From Phoma sp. XZ068 (Eukaryota > Ascomycota > Dothideomycetes > Pleosporales > Didymellaceae), in NCBI GenBank assembly GCA_004835665.1, contig RBKR01000003.1, positions 1,922,001-1,986,000 of the forward strand: a DNA stretch of 64,000 nt, read 5' to 3'. The position numbers and the translations under genes are program-made. The notes beneath the pieces were generated by a model. That model was not told the DNA's origin. It searched no databases and worked only from the letters and a program-made list of their open reading frames with translations. Positions 44,415 through 55,081 of the stretch are shown here, piece after piece. Positions within the stretch are counted from its first letter, which is position 1; the number at the start of each line of letters is the position of its first letter.

Positions 44415-45445
44415 AGGGATTTAGATACCAGGGGCTTCGAGAGAATTGCTCGTCACTATTCGAAGTGGACGAAGATATTAGCGGATGAATTTGTACATAC
44501 CGCCTACACGGTACGCAGTATCTACCATTGTACCACCAAGTACTTTCAACTATTTCGTGCGAAGACTTGCCATCCACCTGTATTCTTACTTTCCAGAAAC
44601 TTATGTGTAGCCATACTCGCCATTTAACTACCTGCTTACATGTGCTTGCCTTTAGCATATGATAAATTTTGACATTTTCCATAGTCACATTGAGAATCAT
44701 CCCGCGATGCGTCTACTTCACCGTTTGCTCTGTGCGAATTCATTGGTCATGGACAGTGCGTTGCATGCACACTCGAACCAGGTGCGCATGTTTCATGCTT
44801 CGCTGCTCCAATCACGGCAGTCACGGAACCTTTTCTTAACTTCCATACGACGTGCCGGGTTCGTTGCGCCAAAACCATCAAACTACAGGAACAGGGTCAC
44901 TTCTCAAACTCAACCACGAGCTACAGCAATGCGTTCCTTTTCTCTTCTACCTACCAACAAGGCTCACTTTGCAAATCAGCTTCAACATTAGACACTGAAA
45001 TGAGGCGCTTACAATACGTGGCAGGCCCGTGCAGAGTGGGACCTCACACAGAACGACAAAATTGGTCTCTGGCTCGATGTATCATGTTGGGGGAAGCTGC
45101 CTGCGCACTAATTACTGTAAGTCGGATGCTTCAAGAAGTGTGCTCATTCGACACCGATAACCATCACATCGTTGAGGACGACAACAAGGTTCGCGGTCGA
45201 ACAAAGATATTGTCCGATCCTTATCTTCGCCATTCATTTGGATCCCGCCAATAATTTGCTCATACCGTCGATTTCAAATACATCTACCATACTGAGCGCA
45301 CAATGGCGGGGTTTATGCTCTCGGTCCGTTATTACGTCATACCTAGGCATGATGCGATTCGGCATTTTCCGAAGGAGCTTTTGTATACCCACTTCGAGAA
45401 CTAAAACTGCATTCAGTACCTTTTCCCTCACCACGAATTTCCATC
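44415..45445. other. 1-kb region without a supported gene
   Basis: Holds the promoter of the downstream oxidoreductase. A 110-codon frame at 44659-44991 is Arg/Ser-rich and slightly presequence-like, but has no domain and no splice support. I do not call it. Confidence 0.45.
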
Positions 45446-46513
45446 ATGTCTGTTCCTGCGAAGCACCGTGCGGCCTACGTTCACGCCACAGGCGAAGCGC
45501 CTAAGATATCCGAGCGTACACTCGGCCAACTCAAGGCCGACGAAATCGCTATCAAGATCGCAGCAACAGCAATTAACCCTGTGGATTGGAAGATTCGTGA
45601 CTATGGCCTTATGTTCGTTCCAAACTGGAAATATCCAGCAATCCTGGGCTCCGATGGTTCTGGCACGGTAGCAGCTGTTGGCCAGGATGTGTCTGATTTC
45701 AGCGTTGGCGATCGTGTGTTCTTCCAATCCGGCTACGGCAATGACGATGTCTCTACGTTTCAAGAGTACATTAAACTTCCTGCTGAAGTTGTTGCAAAGA
45801 CACCAAAGAATATCTCAGATGAAGAGGCAGCGGGAATCGTACTGGCTACGATGGCTGCGGCTACTGCGTATTACGATAAGACCGGGCAAGGACTGAAAGC
45901 ACCATGGAACGAGGGTGGAAGCGAAGCCGGCAAAGGGAAGGCCATCATCATTCTTGGAGGCAGCTCATCTGTTGGTCAATACGCCATTCAACTTGCACGC
46001 CTGTCGGGCTTTGTTCGCATTATCACTAATGCGAGCGCGGCCCATCACGACTACCTCAAGGAACTTGGAGCTCATGTGATACTCGACCGTTCTGCTTCTA
46101 GCGCAAAGGACTTCCAGAAGGCACTCGAGGGGCTACCACTTGACTTTGTATTTGACACAATTGCACAAAAAGACACACAAACACTGGGTGTTGAGATCCT
46201 CCAATCTACCAACACGCAGAACTCACGTGTAGTGATCGTAGGCCGTCCAGAAGAGGAGGCGGAAAAGCTGGGCAAATCGAAGGAGCCGCACGTTGCAGTC
46301 CAGATGATCATGGGCATCGCGTTGAATCCAGACTTGCGTTATCTGGTCAAGGGATTGACAGATAACCTTGGAGGTCCGAACGGGTGGGTGGCGAAGGGAC
46401 AGTTCAAGCCGAACCGCGTTGAAGTTATAAAGGGCGGTTTGGAGAAGATTCAAGAGGGATTGCAAAAGAACAAGCTGGGCGTTTCTGGGGTGAAGGTAGT
46501 TGTCCAACTTTAA
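45446..46513 (+). CDS. Zinc-independent quinone oxidoreductase-like MDR protein
   Basis: Medium-chain dehydrogenase/reductase, NADPH-dependent quinone or enone reductase type, 355 aa in a single exon. GroES-like N-domain with ATAINPVDWKIRDY and ILGSDGSGTVAAVG (VGRV-like VGDRVFF). Rossmann domain with AIIILGGSSSVGQYAIQLAR. The structural-zinc cysteines of alcohol dehydrogenases are absent. Fungal relatives include ToxD-like and trans-acting enoyl reductases, but no polyketide synthase is nearby, so a general detoxification or redox role is more likely. Substrate unknown. Confidence 0.88.
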   Translation: MSVPAKHRAAYVHATGEAPKISERTLGQLKADEIAIKIAATAINPVDWKIRDYGLMFVPNWKYPAILGSDGSGTVAAVGQDVSDFSVGDRVFFQSGYGNDDVSTFQEYIKLPAEVVAKTPKNISDEEAAGIVLATMAAATAYYDKTGQGLKAPWNEGGSEAGKGKAIIILGGSSSVGQYAIQLARLSGFVRIITNASAAHHDYLKELGAHVILDRSASSAKDFQKALEGLPLDFVFDTIAQKDTQTLGVEILQSTNTQNSRVVIVGRPEEEAEKLGKSKEPHVAVQMIMGIALNPDLRYLVKGLTDNLGGPNGWVAKGQFKPNRVEVIKGGLEKIQEGLQKNKLGVSGVKVVVQL

Positions 46514-47018
46514 ACGTACATGACGTGTAAGCAGCGAAATCAGTTCGTGCTACACACCTCGGTGTCCCTTCTCCATGCCAATCGCAACTGCCTCGAATGG
46601 TACAATCTAGTGAAATCATTATGTAGTGTCATATGAATCATTGGAGAATCCTATGTATGTTTGATGACAAAGCCTACTACGTGGTCGTGCAATGTGTGTT
46701 GTGAAGGCGAGGCAAATAGTCAATATTGCTTTGGAGCCATTCGAATGTTGTTACCACTGCTCCCCTGCACAATGCGGTTCTACCATTCTGTCCGCCTACT
46801 TTCAAGTACTATGACTTGCCTTTATCACTGCGGAATACTTCCGATTCCATTGTACTCCGATCACGTTGGCATGTGTCGTTTTGGAGGGAAACCCAGGATT
46901 ATAGCGCTCTCTCACACGCCTTTACTCGCCTAGCACGAACTGCTGCGAAAGAGAGAGCAGTTACAGCAACGAAGTGGGCGTCGTACCTTACTCTGACATT
47001 CTTGTGTGGACTTAAACT
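46514..47018. other. degenerate region upstream of ankyrin remnant
   Basis: No supported gene. Frames are short and broken; it may contain decayed upstream parts of the ankyrin gene. Confidence 0.4.
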
Positions 47019-47378
47019 TGAAAAGACTCAAGTGGTCGCTCGCAGCTGTCCTGGAGAGCTGCAAATGGTTACTCCGCGATTGTTACTGCTCTCTTGCACA
47101 ACGACCGGGTGAATAAATCCAGCAAAGATCTTAACAGACGTAGTGCTATTTCTTGGGCTTGCGGGGACCACTCAGAGATGCTCAGAAAACGGTTGAAATA
47201 TGGTTTCGGCAGCGAAGATGTTGCACACATTAACGGTTGGACTCCCTTGGCATGGGCTTTGTATCACGAATCTACGTCGACAGCGGAGGCTTCGATTTTG
47301 GGCAGTAGATGCGGATCGACAGCCAAGACATATAGGGATGTACTGCATCGATGTAGGCCGCATGTCGTAAGGAAATGA
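47019..47378 (+). pseudogene. Ankyrin-repeat gene fragment
   Basis: An open stretch of about 120 codons begins right after a TGA and has no ATG for its repeats. It encodes about two ankyrin units: GRSQLSWRAANGYSAIVTAL (first unit) and RRSAISWACGDHSEMLRK with DVAHINGWTPLAWALYH (second unit). Both are typical of fungal ankyrin proteins with an N-terminal NACHT or F-box part. Nothing of such a part is found upstream, so it is most likely a relic. A spliced living gene cannot be fully excluded. Confidence 0.55.
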
Positions 47379-47864
47379 CACCACAGCAGGTGCTTATACA
47401 TACTTTCGCCTCAATACAAACATATTACTTCATATAACGAGTATACAATGTTTCAATAACGATTGCGAACGGTAAGGAGCGATTCTCGTGACCCATTCCC
47501 TTCTTGGAACGATTTTGATAGCAGTGATTGTGCAACCGGGTATGTTCAGCCTTCTTGGCACTAAGACGAGATGAGATAGAGCAGCCTCTTTCATTTGAAA
47601 CAGAATCGAAGGACGAAATTGTTCGGAACCTTTGGTTCGCTAATTGTTGATTGGTTAGGGAATCCTGCAACCATGCTCCACTATCTGGTTCGAAAAGAGG
47701 GGGATGGTTGTAGAACTGGTTCGATTACTTACGGCGGAGACCCTTTCCCACGAAGTGCTCTGGATGCACTTACCAATTTTGTAGGTCTGAAATACTTTAA
47801 AGGCGATTGTTCGGCCGCTTGAATAGCTAGAGGTACAACAAACAGATCGTTCCCCGAAGACACC
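47379..47864. other. intergenic, no gene seen
   Basis: 486 bp downstream of the ankyrin remnant; includes the promoter of the next gene. Confidence 0.45.
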
Positions 47865-49196
47865 ATGGAAGACACCAGGGATATGTTTGACATTTTACAA
47901 GCATATAGACCCTCTCCACAGCGATGTGGCTGTAGCAATCGGACCATGCAAAGATACGATATTGCTGCAACAGCTCTACGTGCGCCATCCCCACCGTTCA
48001 AAGAAGAGCGATGCAGTCAGCTAGAAGCGAGTGTCCCTTCTAGTCTTGGCTACTCCACATGGCCTGTCAAAGAGCTGGAGAATGCCTTACGTCACCGAGG
48101 GATCTTTTTTAACGCAAATACTAAGGAAGTGTACATCAAGCGCTTACAAGCAGTGGATCAGGATGATCTGGAGAAATACAGGGCGTGGAAGGCTCGTATG
48201 GATTGGGAACCTGCTCTTGTCGCCCGACCAGACCTTCGATGGAAGTTCGCATGGAAAGTTGCGAGCCTCCGTAGTACAGTCAGAGCAAACCTCAACGACC
48301 GGGTAGCGCAAATGTTCGGTGATCATTTCAAGTCAGATAACCAGCGGACATCGTTTATGGATTTACCGGGCGAGTTGCGCAACTCGGTGTACCGGTTCGC
48401 CCTATTGGGTGTCGACCAGCGGTGGAGGATCGATGTCAACACAACTGGCCGGCTCGTCGCAAGGTCTCCGTCCTCGTTACTCTGCTCAGAAAGGGAATTC
48501 TACTACGTCCATACTATCTCCATACTGCGGATGATGGCCGCCATGAACAAGCAGATCAAACAAGAGAGCCGAAGCTTCTTTTGGACGTACGCCAACTACG
48601 AAACCTGCAGTCTGTTCCGCTTCCTGCCTGCACTGAGTCACGAATCCAGAGCCTCGCTTTCAGAATTCAAACCACGATACAGCGAGGCAGTGACTAAGGT
48701 AGTAGGACCCACGCATTTGACAGTCTTTGCCAGGGAACTCTCGTACTGCATCAACCTCACTTCTCTCGATTTAAACCTTGCACTCAACCACATATTTTGC
48801 AGTAATCAACAAACTGTGTGGGACTTCTTGACTTTGGGTCACGCCCTGAGAAGCACAGCTCTTGATGCCCTCGCACGCGCGTTTTCCTCGCTCCCTAATC
48901 TCAAAAAAGTTTTTATCAGAGGACAAACTATCGCGGGGCTTTGCTATCCTGCTACATTTTGGCCCGACTTCGCGTGTACTGGAAGGCGTGCGATGTTGTT
49001 ATGGACCGAAGTTGCCCGGCAAGCCAGTCAGGGCGCCATCAGTCAAACGACTAGCGGAGAAGTGGTGTGTAGACAAGTCACGATCAACTATAACCGGGAT
49101 GACCCATTGGGGGACGCTGATACAGTGGATTACGAGAAGTGGAACCGGGACGTGTTGTCTCGTCGCAGGCCTGAGGAGAGCCGGCGGTTGCTATGA
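47865..49196 (+). CDS. SAP-like and 2EXR/F-box-like domain protein
   Basis: Single exon, 443 aa, unknown function. Residues about 63-100 look like a SAP-type helix-turn-helix (YSTWPVKELENALRHRGIFF, YIKRLQAVDQDD), a fold that often binds DNA or RNA. Residues about 160-180 carry FMDLPGELRNSVYRFAL, the conserved opener of fungal 2EXR/F-box-like proteins. The rest is mixed alpha/beta (NLTSLDLNLALNHIF, LPNLKKVFIRGQ) and ends in an Arg-rich tail. Such proteins are numerous and fast evolving in filamentous fungi. The domain calls are from pattern only. Confidence 0.7.
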   Translation: MEDTRDMFDILQAYRPSPQRCGCSNRTMQRYDIAATALRAPSPPFKEERCSQLEASVPSSLGYSTWPVKELENALRHRGIFFNANTKEVYIKRLQAVDQDDLEKYRAWKARMDWEPALVARPDLRWKFAWKVASLRSTVRANLNDRVAQMFGDHFKSDNQRTSFMDLPGELRNSVYRFALLGVDQRWRIDVNTTGRLVARSPSSLLCSEREFYYVHTISILRMMAAMNKQIKQESRSFFWTYANYETCSLFRFLPALSHESRASLSEFKPRYSEAVTKVVGPTHLTVFARELSYCINLTSLDLNLALNHIFCSNQQTVWDFLTLGHALRSTALDALARAFSSLPNLKKVFIRGQTIAGLCYPATFWPDFACTGRRAMLLWTEVARQASQGAISQTTSGEVVCRQVTINYNRDDPLGDADTVDYEKWNRDVLSRRRPEESRRLL

Positions 49197-49442
49197 AAAG
49201 GCTACCTAGGCAAGTAGCTGGAGCATATAGAGTACAAGTATCTTGGGAGAAAAGGTCGACTTGGTGTAACTCCATTGGCGTTTAGACTGTTGCTTGAAGG
49301 TAGTTGTAAAGGAGGGGGGTGGGTTATGAAAGCAATCGATAAGCGACGTGACGTCACACAGCAACGTTCCAACATCTGCACCAGGTCAATCGTCCACGTT
49401 CAAGAACTCAATTGTGTTCAAACTCACACTGTAAAAGCAACA

Positions 49443-50493
49443 ATGAGGCTAGACCCTGCAGTTCTGAAGTTGCTACGGCTCGATGCCGATACCACATCTG
49501 TCTCCTCTGCCGGCGGCGGAGGCTGCAGCTCAGCGTCGACATCGAAGATTATTTCCAAGCTTGACAATGGCACAGAGAAGGTTTTCTTCATGAAAACGGG
49601 TATTGGGAGTGCTGCTGAGACCATGTTCGAAGGTTAGAGTCTCTCTAGTGCCATTAGCCGTGGACTGAACTTGCTAATCGATCGTGGAAGGCGAGCACGC
49701 ATCACTCAATGCAATCAACGCCGTGGTCCCATCGCTATGTCCACAGTCCTTTGGCCACGGTAAATTCGAATTGAACTCTCAAAAATCATTCCTTGTTACA
49801 GATTTCTTGCATCTCACCGGCCGGTCATCGTCGAAAGGAAATTCACCCTCCTTAGCGGAGAAGCTGGCAAAACTACACACAACGCCGGCGCCAACACCCG
49901 ATGGCTACAACAAGCCAGTGTTCGGTTTCCCTTCAACAACTTGCTGTGGTGACACACCTCAAGACAATAGCTACAAGGAAAGTTGGGCAGAATTCTATGC
50001 CGAAAACCGACTACGCTTCATCCTGCGACGAGGTGAGAAGGCTCAAGGCACCGACAAAGAATTTCACAACCTTGTTGAAGCTACCGCAGCACAAGTCGTA
50101 CCTCGTCTTATAGGTGATGATCACCTCAATAACGGGAAAGGGGTGACACCAGTAGTCGTACATGGAGATCTGTGGAGTGGCAACGCCAGTGTTGGCATAA
50201 TTGGCAGCAAGGGAGGCGAGCCAGAGGATGTAGTCTACGACTCATCTGCTTGCTATGCGCATAGCGAGTTCGAGCTTGGTATAATGAAGATGTTCGGTGG
50301 CTTTGGTGGAAGGTTCCTTAAGGACTATCATGATTTGTGTCCAAAGACAGAGCCGGTAAATGAGTACGAGGATCGAGTCAAGCTATACGAACTTTATCAC
50401 CACCTGAATCATTGGGCAATGTTCGGCGGCGGTTATAAGAGTGGCGCGGCAAGCATCATGAAATCACTGGTTAAGAAGTACGGAGAACACTGA
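49443..50493 (+). CDS. Fructosamine/ketosamine-3-kinase
   Basis: Phosphorylates sugar adducts on protein lysines so they fall off (deglycation). Two exons give 330 aa (49443-49632, 49691-50493; intron 58 nt, donor GTTAGA, branch GCTAAT). Signs: KVFFMKTG (ATP lysine), GEHASLNAI formed across the splice, LAEKLAKLH, FGFPSTTCCGDTPQDN, catalytic PVVVHGDLWSGN, and DSSACYAHSEFELGIMKMFGGF, whose YDSSACYAH strip is diagnostic of this family. Length is in the usual range of about 300 aa. Confidence 0.93.
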
Positions 50494-50623
50494 TGTATAG
50501 TATGGATGGTGCAAGAGAGTTCTTGTGTTGAGTTCTACTCGGAAATGAACAGTATCCTAATCCAGCGGGATATCCATTCGTATATGTTACAATTTTTCAC
50601 AGCCTTCTAAGTTAACATCTAAC

Positions 50624-51738
50624 TCAAGCAAGGCCGGCAGCCTGAATAGCGAAGTCAGCAGCAGAGTCCGCAACGCTGCCGTAGCTGAGATGGCTACCGG
50701 TGGCGCCTCCATCACCTCCGCCACCGCAAATAGTGTCAGAAGTACCGCAGAACTGCTTGACGTTATCGGCGGACATCCCAGGGAGAGCCTGACGCTTGAA
50801 TGGGTCGCCAAACATGATGGCTCCAGCGACATTGGAGGCAGAGACACCGTTGGAGAACGCGTTGTGAACGACCATGCCACCTTGGCTGTAGCCTGAGACG
50901 ATGATCTTGGTGCCAGGGCATTGTTTCAGTGCTTGCTGGACATAGTCCGCCATCACCTTTCCTCCATCTGCACCCAGGTTGGCATTGCCCTTATAGCTTA
51001 TTAGCTTTGTCGTGTGTCATTTCAGGGGGAAATACTTACAGCAATAGAAGCTGCGTAGTCAACACCTTGAACGGTGACCCGTTCGGCACCGAGCTTCGAT
51101 CTAATGGCCTTGACCATAGGTGGGCCAGAAATAGTACCCATGTTGCCAAGCTCACTGGTTCCTCGAGCAAAGATCACGGTCATATCAGTGCAGCAGCTGC
51201 CACCTTTGACACCGTTCTCAGAGCTGCCTCCTCCACTGCCTCCGCAGCTGGCGCCGTTGTTGGCGTTACCACCAGTGCTGCCTCCTGCAGAGCCCGTCTT
51301 GGTAGGCGCATCGCCGCTTGGGGTAGGAGTGAGAGTCTTCGGAACATCGGATGATCCACCAAGACCGCCTCCGCGGCCACTGTCGATACCAGAACCTAGG
51401 AGCGAGCCAAGATCAGACCCGCTGCCAGATCCACTACCAGATCCGCTGCCACCAAGACCACCGAGGAGTGAGCTGAGACCAGATCCGCTGCCAGAGCCAT
51501 TACCAGATCCGCTTCCACCAAGACCAGAAAGGAGTGAGCTAAGACCAGGTCCACTGCCGGAACCGCTGCCGGAACCGCTGCCACCGAGGCCAGATAGGAT
51601 TGAGTCAAGACCAGAGCCGCTGCTATTGAGACCAGAACCACTGCCACCTAGACCACTACGACCCGATGGCATGTTCGGATGAGGCAGAGCGTTTGCTACC
51701 CCAGCCAGGGCGATGGCAGTTACGGCGGTGTACTTCAT
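50624..51738 (-). CDS. Secreted cutinase with Gly/Ser-repeat spacer
   Basis: Serine esterase that hydrolyses cutin polyester of plant surfaces. Two exons give 354 aa (51040-51738, 50624-50989; intron 50 nt). A signal peptide (MKYTAVTAIALAGVANALP) is followed by ~120 residues of Gly/Ser-rich imperfect repeats with GSGSG and LSSLLxGLGG, and then a Thr/Pro/Ser/Gly linker. The cutinase domain starts at CCTDMTVIFARGTSELGNMG. The nucleophile is in VSGYSQGG, Asp in CGTSDTIC and His in TGSHLSYG. The long repeat spacer is unusual. A TTATAAGG box lies about 190 nt upstream. Convergent with the fructosamine kinase gene. Confidence 0.92.
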
Positions 51739-52571
51739 ATTGACTTTGTAATGCGTTTCTGAAATCGAAAAGCGAAAGTTAAGTTGTTGGTTGAACGAAA
51801 GTGTATGCTAATGAAGCGGAAGCGAAGGTGAGTGCACAGCACAGCGAGAGACGAAGATGACGAGTGAATGGAGTGAATAAGTGAATGTGATGGCTCCATT
51901 CTGGCGATATCCTCGAGCCCTTATAATGTGCATCGAGCCTCATCTCTGTCGGTGAGGCAAGTCCGTAATCGAGCCGGTCCGACACCTAGGAACCGAAGTA
52001 TAGGTAAGTTTCGAAACAAGGACGCATTGTTTCTTTGGATCTGCAATATTTTTTGATGAAATGTACAAGCACCAGGGAGTTCCCTGAGGGTGGCATAAAC
52101 CGAAGATCCTGCTGCTTTTGCTTGGATCCTTCTTCGGCGAGGCACATTTCCAGGCCGCCCGACCACCTCATGTCTAGGCGCTCGGAGGTTAGCCCAGGGA
52201 AATTGGTGGTCATTGGAAGCATTGTGTTCCAAGACCAATGATGTCCTTGATGCGCCGAATGTGGTGTGTTATGTTGCTTTTGCATGCTGCATGAAGAAGT
52301 GGGACTACAACAAACCCTAGTCAATTTTGCAACAACCGAGGCGGCAAGTGGATTGAAGTAGCAAGTTTCACCCCTATCCACGTGCAACTAGTCAAACAAC
52401 GAAACAACGTCACAACGGTTCGTGCAGGCATTACACGAGAGCAGCCACCAATGGAAGCTCAAGTTGATTTCAAGTTCCGAGGCTGACATGGATTGCTCAA
52501 AAGCACCTTCGTTCAGACTATTTTTATGCGGACTGCAATGCGAGTGCGACTGCGGCGAAGCATTATCGGCC
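51739..52571. other. cutinase upstream region, no gene seen
   Basis: 833 bp holding the cutinase promoter (TATA-like box near 51926) and the 3' flank of the monooxygenase gene. No gene seen. Confidence 0.5.
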
Positions 52572-53896
52572 TTACGTTACAGTAGCAGCCTCCACTTCCT
52601 TCGAAGCGTCATAGCCGTACAGCCATGGCTGGACTTCAGGGCAGGTCCACCGACTTGGGAAGGCACCTTGAAGCTCCTGGCCTAGTTGCCTCAGCATACG
52701 CTGGTCACGCTTTTCCTGCTCAGGCCCATTGCGCATGTGGAAGTCCTTGCGCTGCTTGAATGTCTCTCTCACAATGCCTTCGCCTCTTGCTTTCCGTAGC
52801 TTCTCAAATTTCTTGAGAGAGTTCGAAAGCTGGGCCTTGTCGGTGAAGTGTTTCGGCCCTAACAGCATTCCCAGCACTGCGCCATCCTCAATGGACGAGT
52901 TTGCGCCTTGCGCCAAGTACGGAAGCATCGGGTGACAGGAGTCTCCGATGAGCACAAGGTTTGACAGCGGGTTAATCCACGACGGAAGTTCCTCTCGATG
53001 CATCAGCTTCCACTTGTCGACTTTGTCAACACACTCGAGAAACTCCGTTAATCTGCCAGTGGTGAGCCTGCAATCTCTCGGAAAGACCGGAAAACTTACA
53101 CCGGATCCCACTCTTCGAAAAGCTTCCTCATCTCATCGATATCACCTTCTGTTCGCGCCACACCCTCCTCAAGATCGTCCGGTACGAGAAGCACAACGTT
53201 GTACATGTTGCCACCTCGCATGCTATAGGCAACTACATGCGAATCCGGGCCTGCCCAGAATCGACATGTGGGGTTTTGCACCATATCCCTCAATTTCTGA
53301 CTCTTGACTTGGTCGATGTGCAGCACGATTCTGTACGCCAAGTCACCGGTTGGCAGCGGAGGGTCCCTCTTCCCTAGCATGGTGGAACGACATGTGGACC
53401 AAAGACCATCTGCACCGACAACTAGATCTGCATCATATGTCTTGTCACCCACAGCCACTTTCGCCCTGTCTCCTATCTTCGACCCAAACTCCATTCCTGT
53501 GACTCGAGCATCAAGAATGACAGTGACACCCAGCTCCTTCGCCCTTTTCACAAGTGCTTGCTGCAAGTCCACACGATGACAGTCTGAGAACGGCGCTCCA
53601 TATTTCCGTCTTATGTTGGCGTCGAAGTTATCTTCGTTTGCCAGCACTTTGCCTTTGTAGTTGTATACGGTGAGGGTCTTCGGTTCGCACACGAGTGATT
53701 TCAGTGAGTCGTACACGCCCCAATTCTGGAACAAGCGTGTGGCGTTTGGCGTTAGCTGCAATCCGGCTCCGACTTCAGCAAGCTCCTTTGCACTCTCTAG
53801 CACAGTAACCGAGTGTCCTGAAAGTGCACATTGGATCGATGCGGCCAGGCCAGACAAGCCTGCACCAACAATTACAATATCTAGCTTTTGCGACAT
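52572..53896 (-). CDS. FAD-dependent monooxygenase (salicylate-hydroxylase-like)
   Basis: Aromatic hydroxylase of the flavoprotein monooxygenase group A type, which uses NAD(P)H and oxygen; the exact phenolic substrate is unknown. Two exons give 425 aa (53100-53896, 52572-53052; intron 47 nt). FAD dinucleotide fold IVIVGAGLSGLAAS at residues 7-20, ribityl-binding Arg context DCHRVDLQQALVKRA, DG motif LVVGADGLWS, and GD motif LIGDSCHPMLPYLAQGA. No signal peptide or TM. Together with two GST genes to the right it forms a detoxification-like neighbourhood. Confidence 0.9.
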
Positions 53897-54328
53897 TGGC
53901 CAACTTATGATTCGTAGATGACCGGGTATCGTCTGAGTTGGAGTGGAGTTGAAGAACAGTCGTGGCGGGGAGGTTGAACATTAGAGGGAAGCAGGACACG
54001 TAGTTATCTGCTGTGATACTTTACTGCATTTTGGTTATGCGCCGGATCTCAGATCAATCACCGATCAGCCGCATCTTCAACCCGAGCTTCGTGCACCGGG
54101 TTTGTACGTCGTGATACTTCTTCCTCTGAGTTTCGTTGTACGAGGATGAGTACGAAATCCGGGGCATGTGGGGCCGGCGCTCTCGGCCTGACTTCACGGC
54201 TTATGGTTGACGCCAACCGAATTGGGGCGCACATCGAATCGGCCCGCCGAACTTTATAATATTTACCGTGTAACATGTATATAACATTGCTACATCGGTA
54301 TACGTTGCTATTGTAGTACGATACCCAT
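53897..54328. other. intergenic, no gene seen
   Basis: 432 bp: monooxygenase promoter and the 3' flank of the GST gene. Confidence 0.5.
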
Positions 54329-55081
54329 TTACTTGCTCGGTGTGCTTGGACCATGACTGTGGTCCAAGTTGTGTCCTGTCTTCTTGACTGCACGCTTGTA
54401 CCCTTCCGAATTCTCACATGCCTTCAGCCACTTGTTGATGTTGGGCCATTGCTTCCCGTTCGTTCCCAGCTCTCTAGCGATGATAAAAGTTACCGAAAAA
54501 TGCATCATAATGTCTCCAGCTGTAGGGCGGTCGCCGACAAGAAATTCTTCGGGTGATAGCGAGAGCTCGCTCTCCAGCCACGACATGTCGTTCTGAACAT
54601 TGGCAGACATTCCTTTCTCGGCCGCTTCGACAGTACCTTCAGGTGCGTCTTTGATGTTCCATCGTGCATACAAGATGGCGAGGCCGTGAAGAGCGAATGT
54701 TGCTTCAGCAGCATGGACCCATTGTAAGACCTTGATTTTCGCCTTTGCACCCTTGGGCACCAATTTACCTTCCTTATCGTACTTGTCACACAAGTAGCTG
54801 ATGAATGTCAGTAATATGCACCAAATTCCAACATAGCAAACATTCCAAGGTTTTCCTTACTCGCTAATTGCACCGCTTTCGTAGACGACAAGGTCGCCAT
54901 CCTTGATGGTTGGAAATTTGCCCAACGGATTACCAGACGCAAGCTTGAAATCCTCCGGCGCCCTGGATGCCGATGTACGGTTGGAGAACTTGACTTCATA
55001 TTCAAGGCCAAGCTCCTCAAGCAGCCAGGCTGTGCGAATACAGCGTGACGCCTGCAGAAACCAGAGCGTGATTGGTGGCAT
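54329..55081 (-). CDS. Glutathione S-transferase (Gtt1-like)
   Basis: Two exons give 229 aa (54861-55081, 54329-54797; intron 63 nt, branch TACTGAC). Thioredoxin-fold N-domain: ITLWFLQASRCIRTAWLLEE, then GKFPTIKDGDLVVYESGAI with the conserved cis-Pro (FPT) and the glutathione-binding ES pair. The all-alpha C-domain contains LVGDRPTAGDIMM, the conserved N-capping/hydrophobic staple region. The pattern is nearest to yeast Gtt1 (HSR AFR LLWLLD type). Glutathione conjugation of electrophiles is the likely role. Confidence 0.92.

Noticed and set aside
44659..44991. 110-codon plus-strand frame with basic, presequence-like start
   Set aside because: No domain, no splice support and no recognisable relative.
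45446..46513. Polyketide cluster enoyl reductase
   Set aside because: The protein resembles ToxD-like reductases, but no synthase or cluster gene is nearby.
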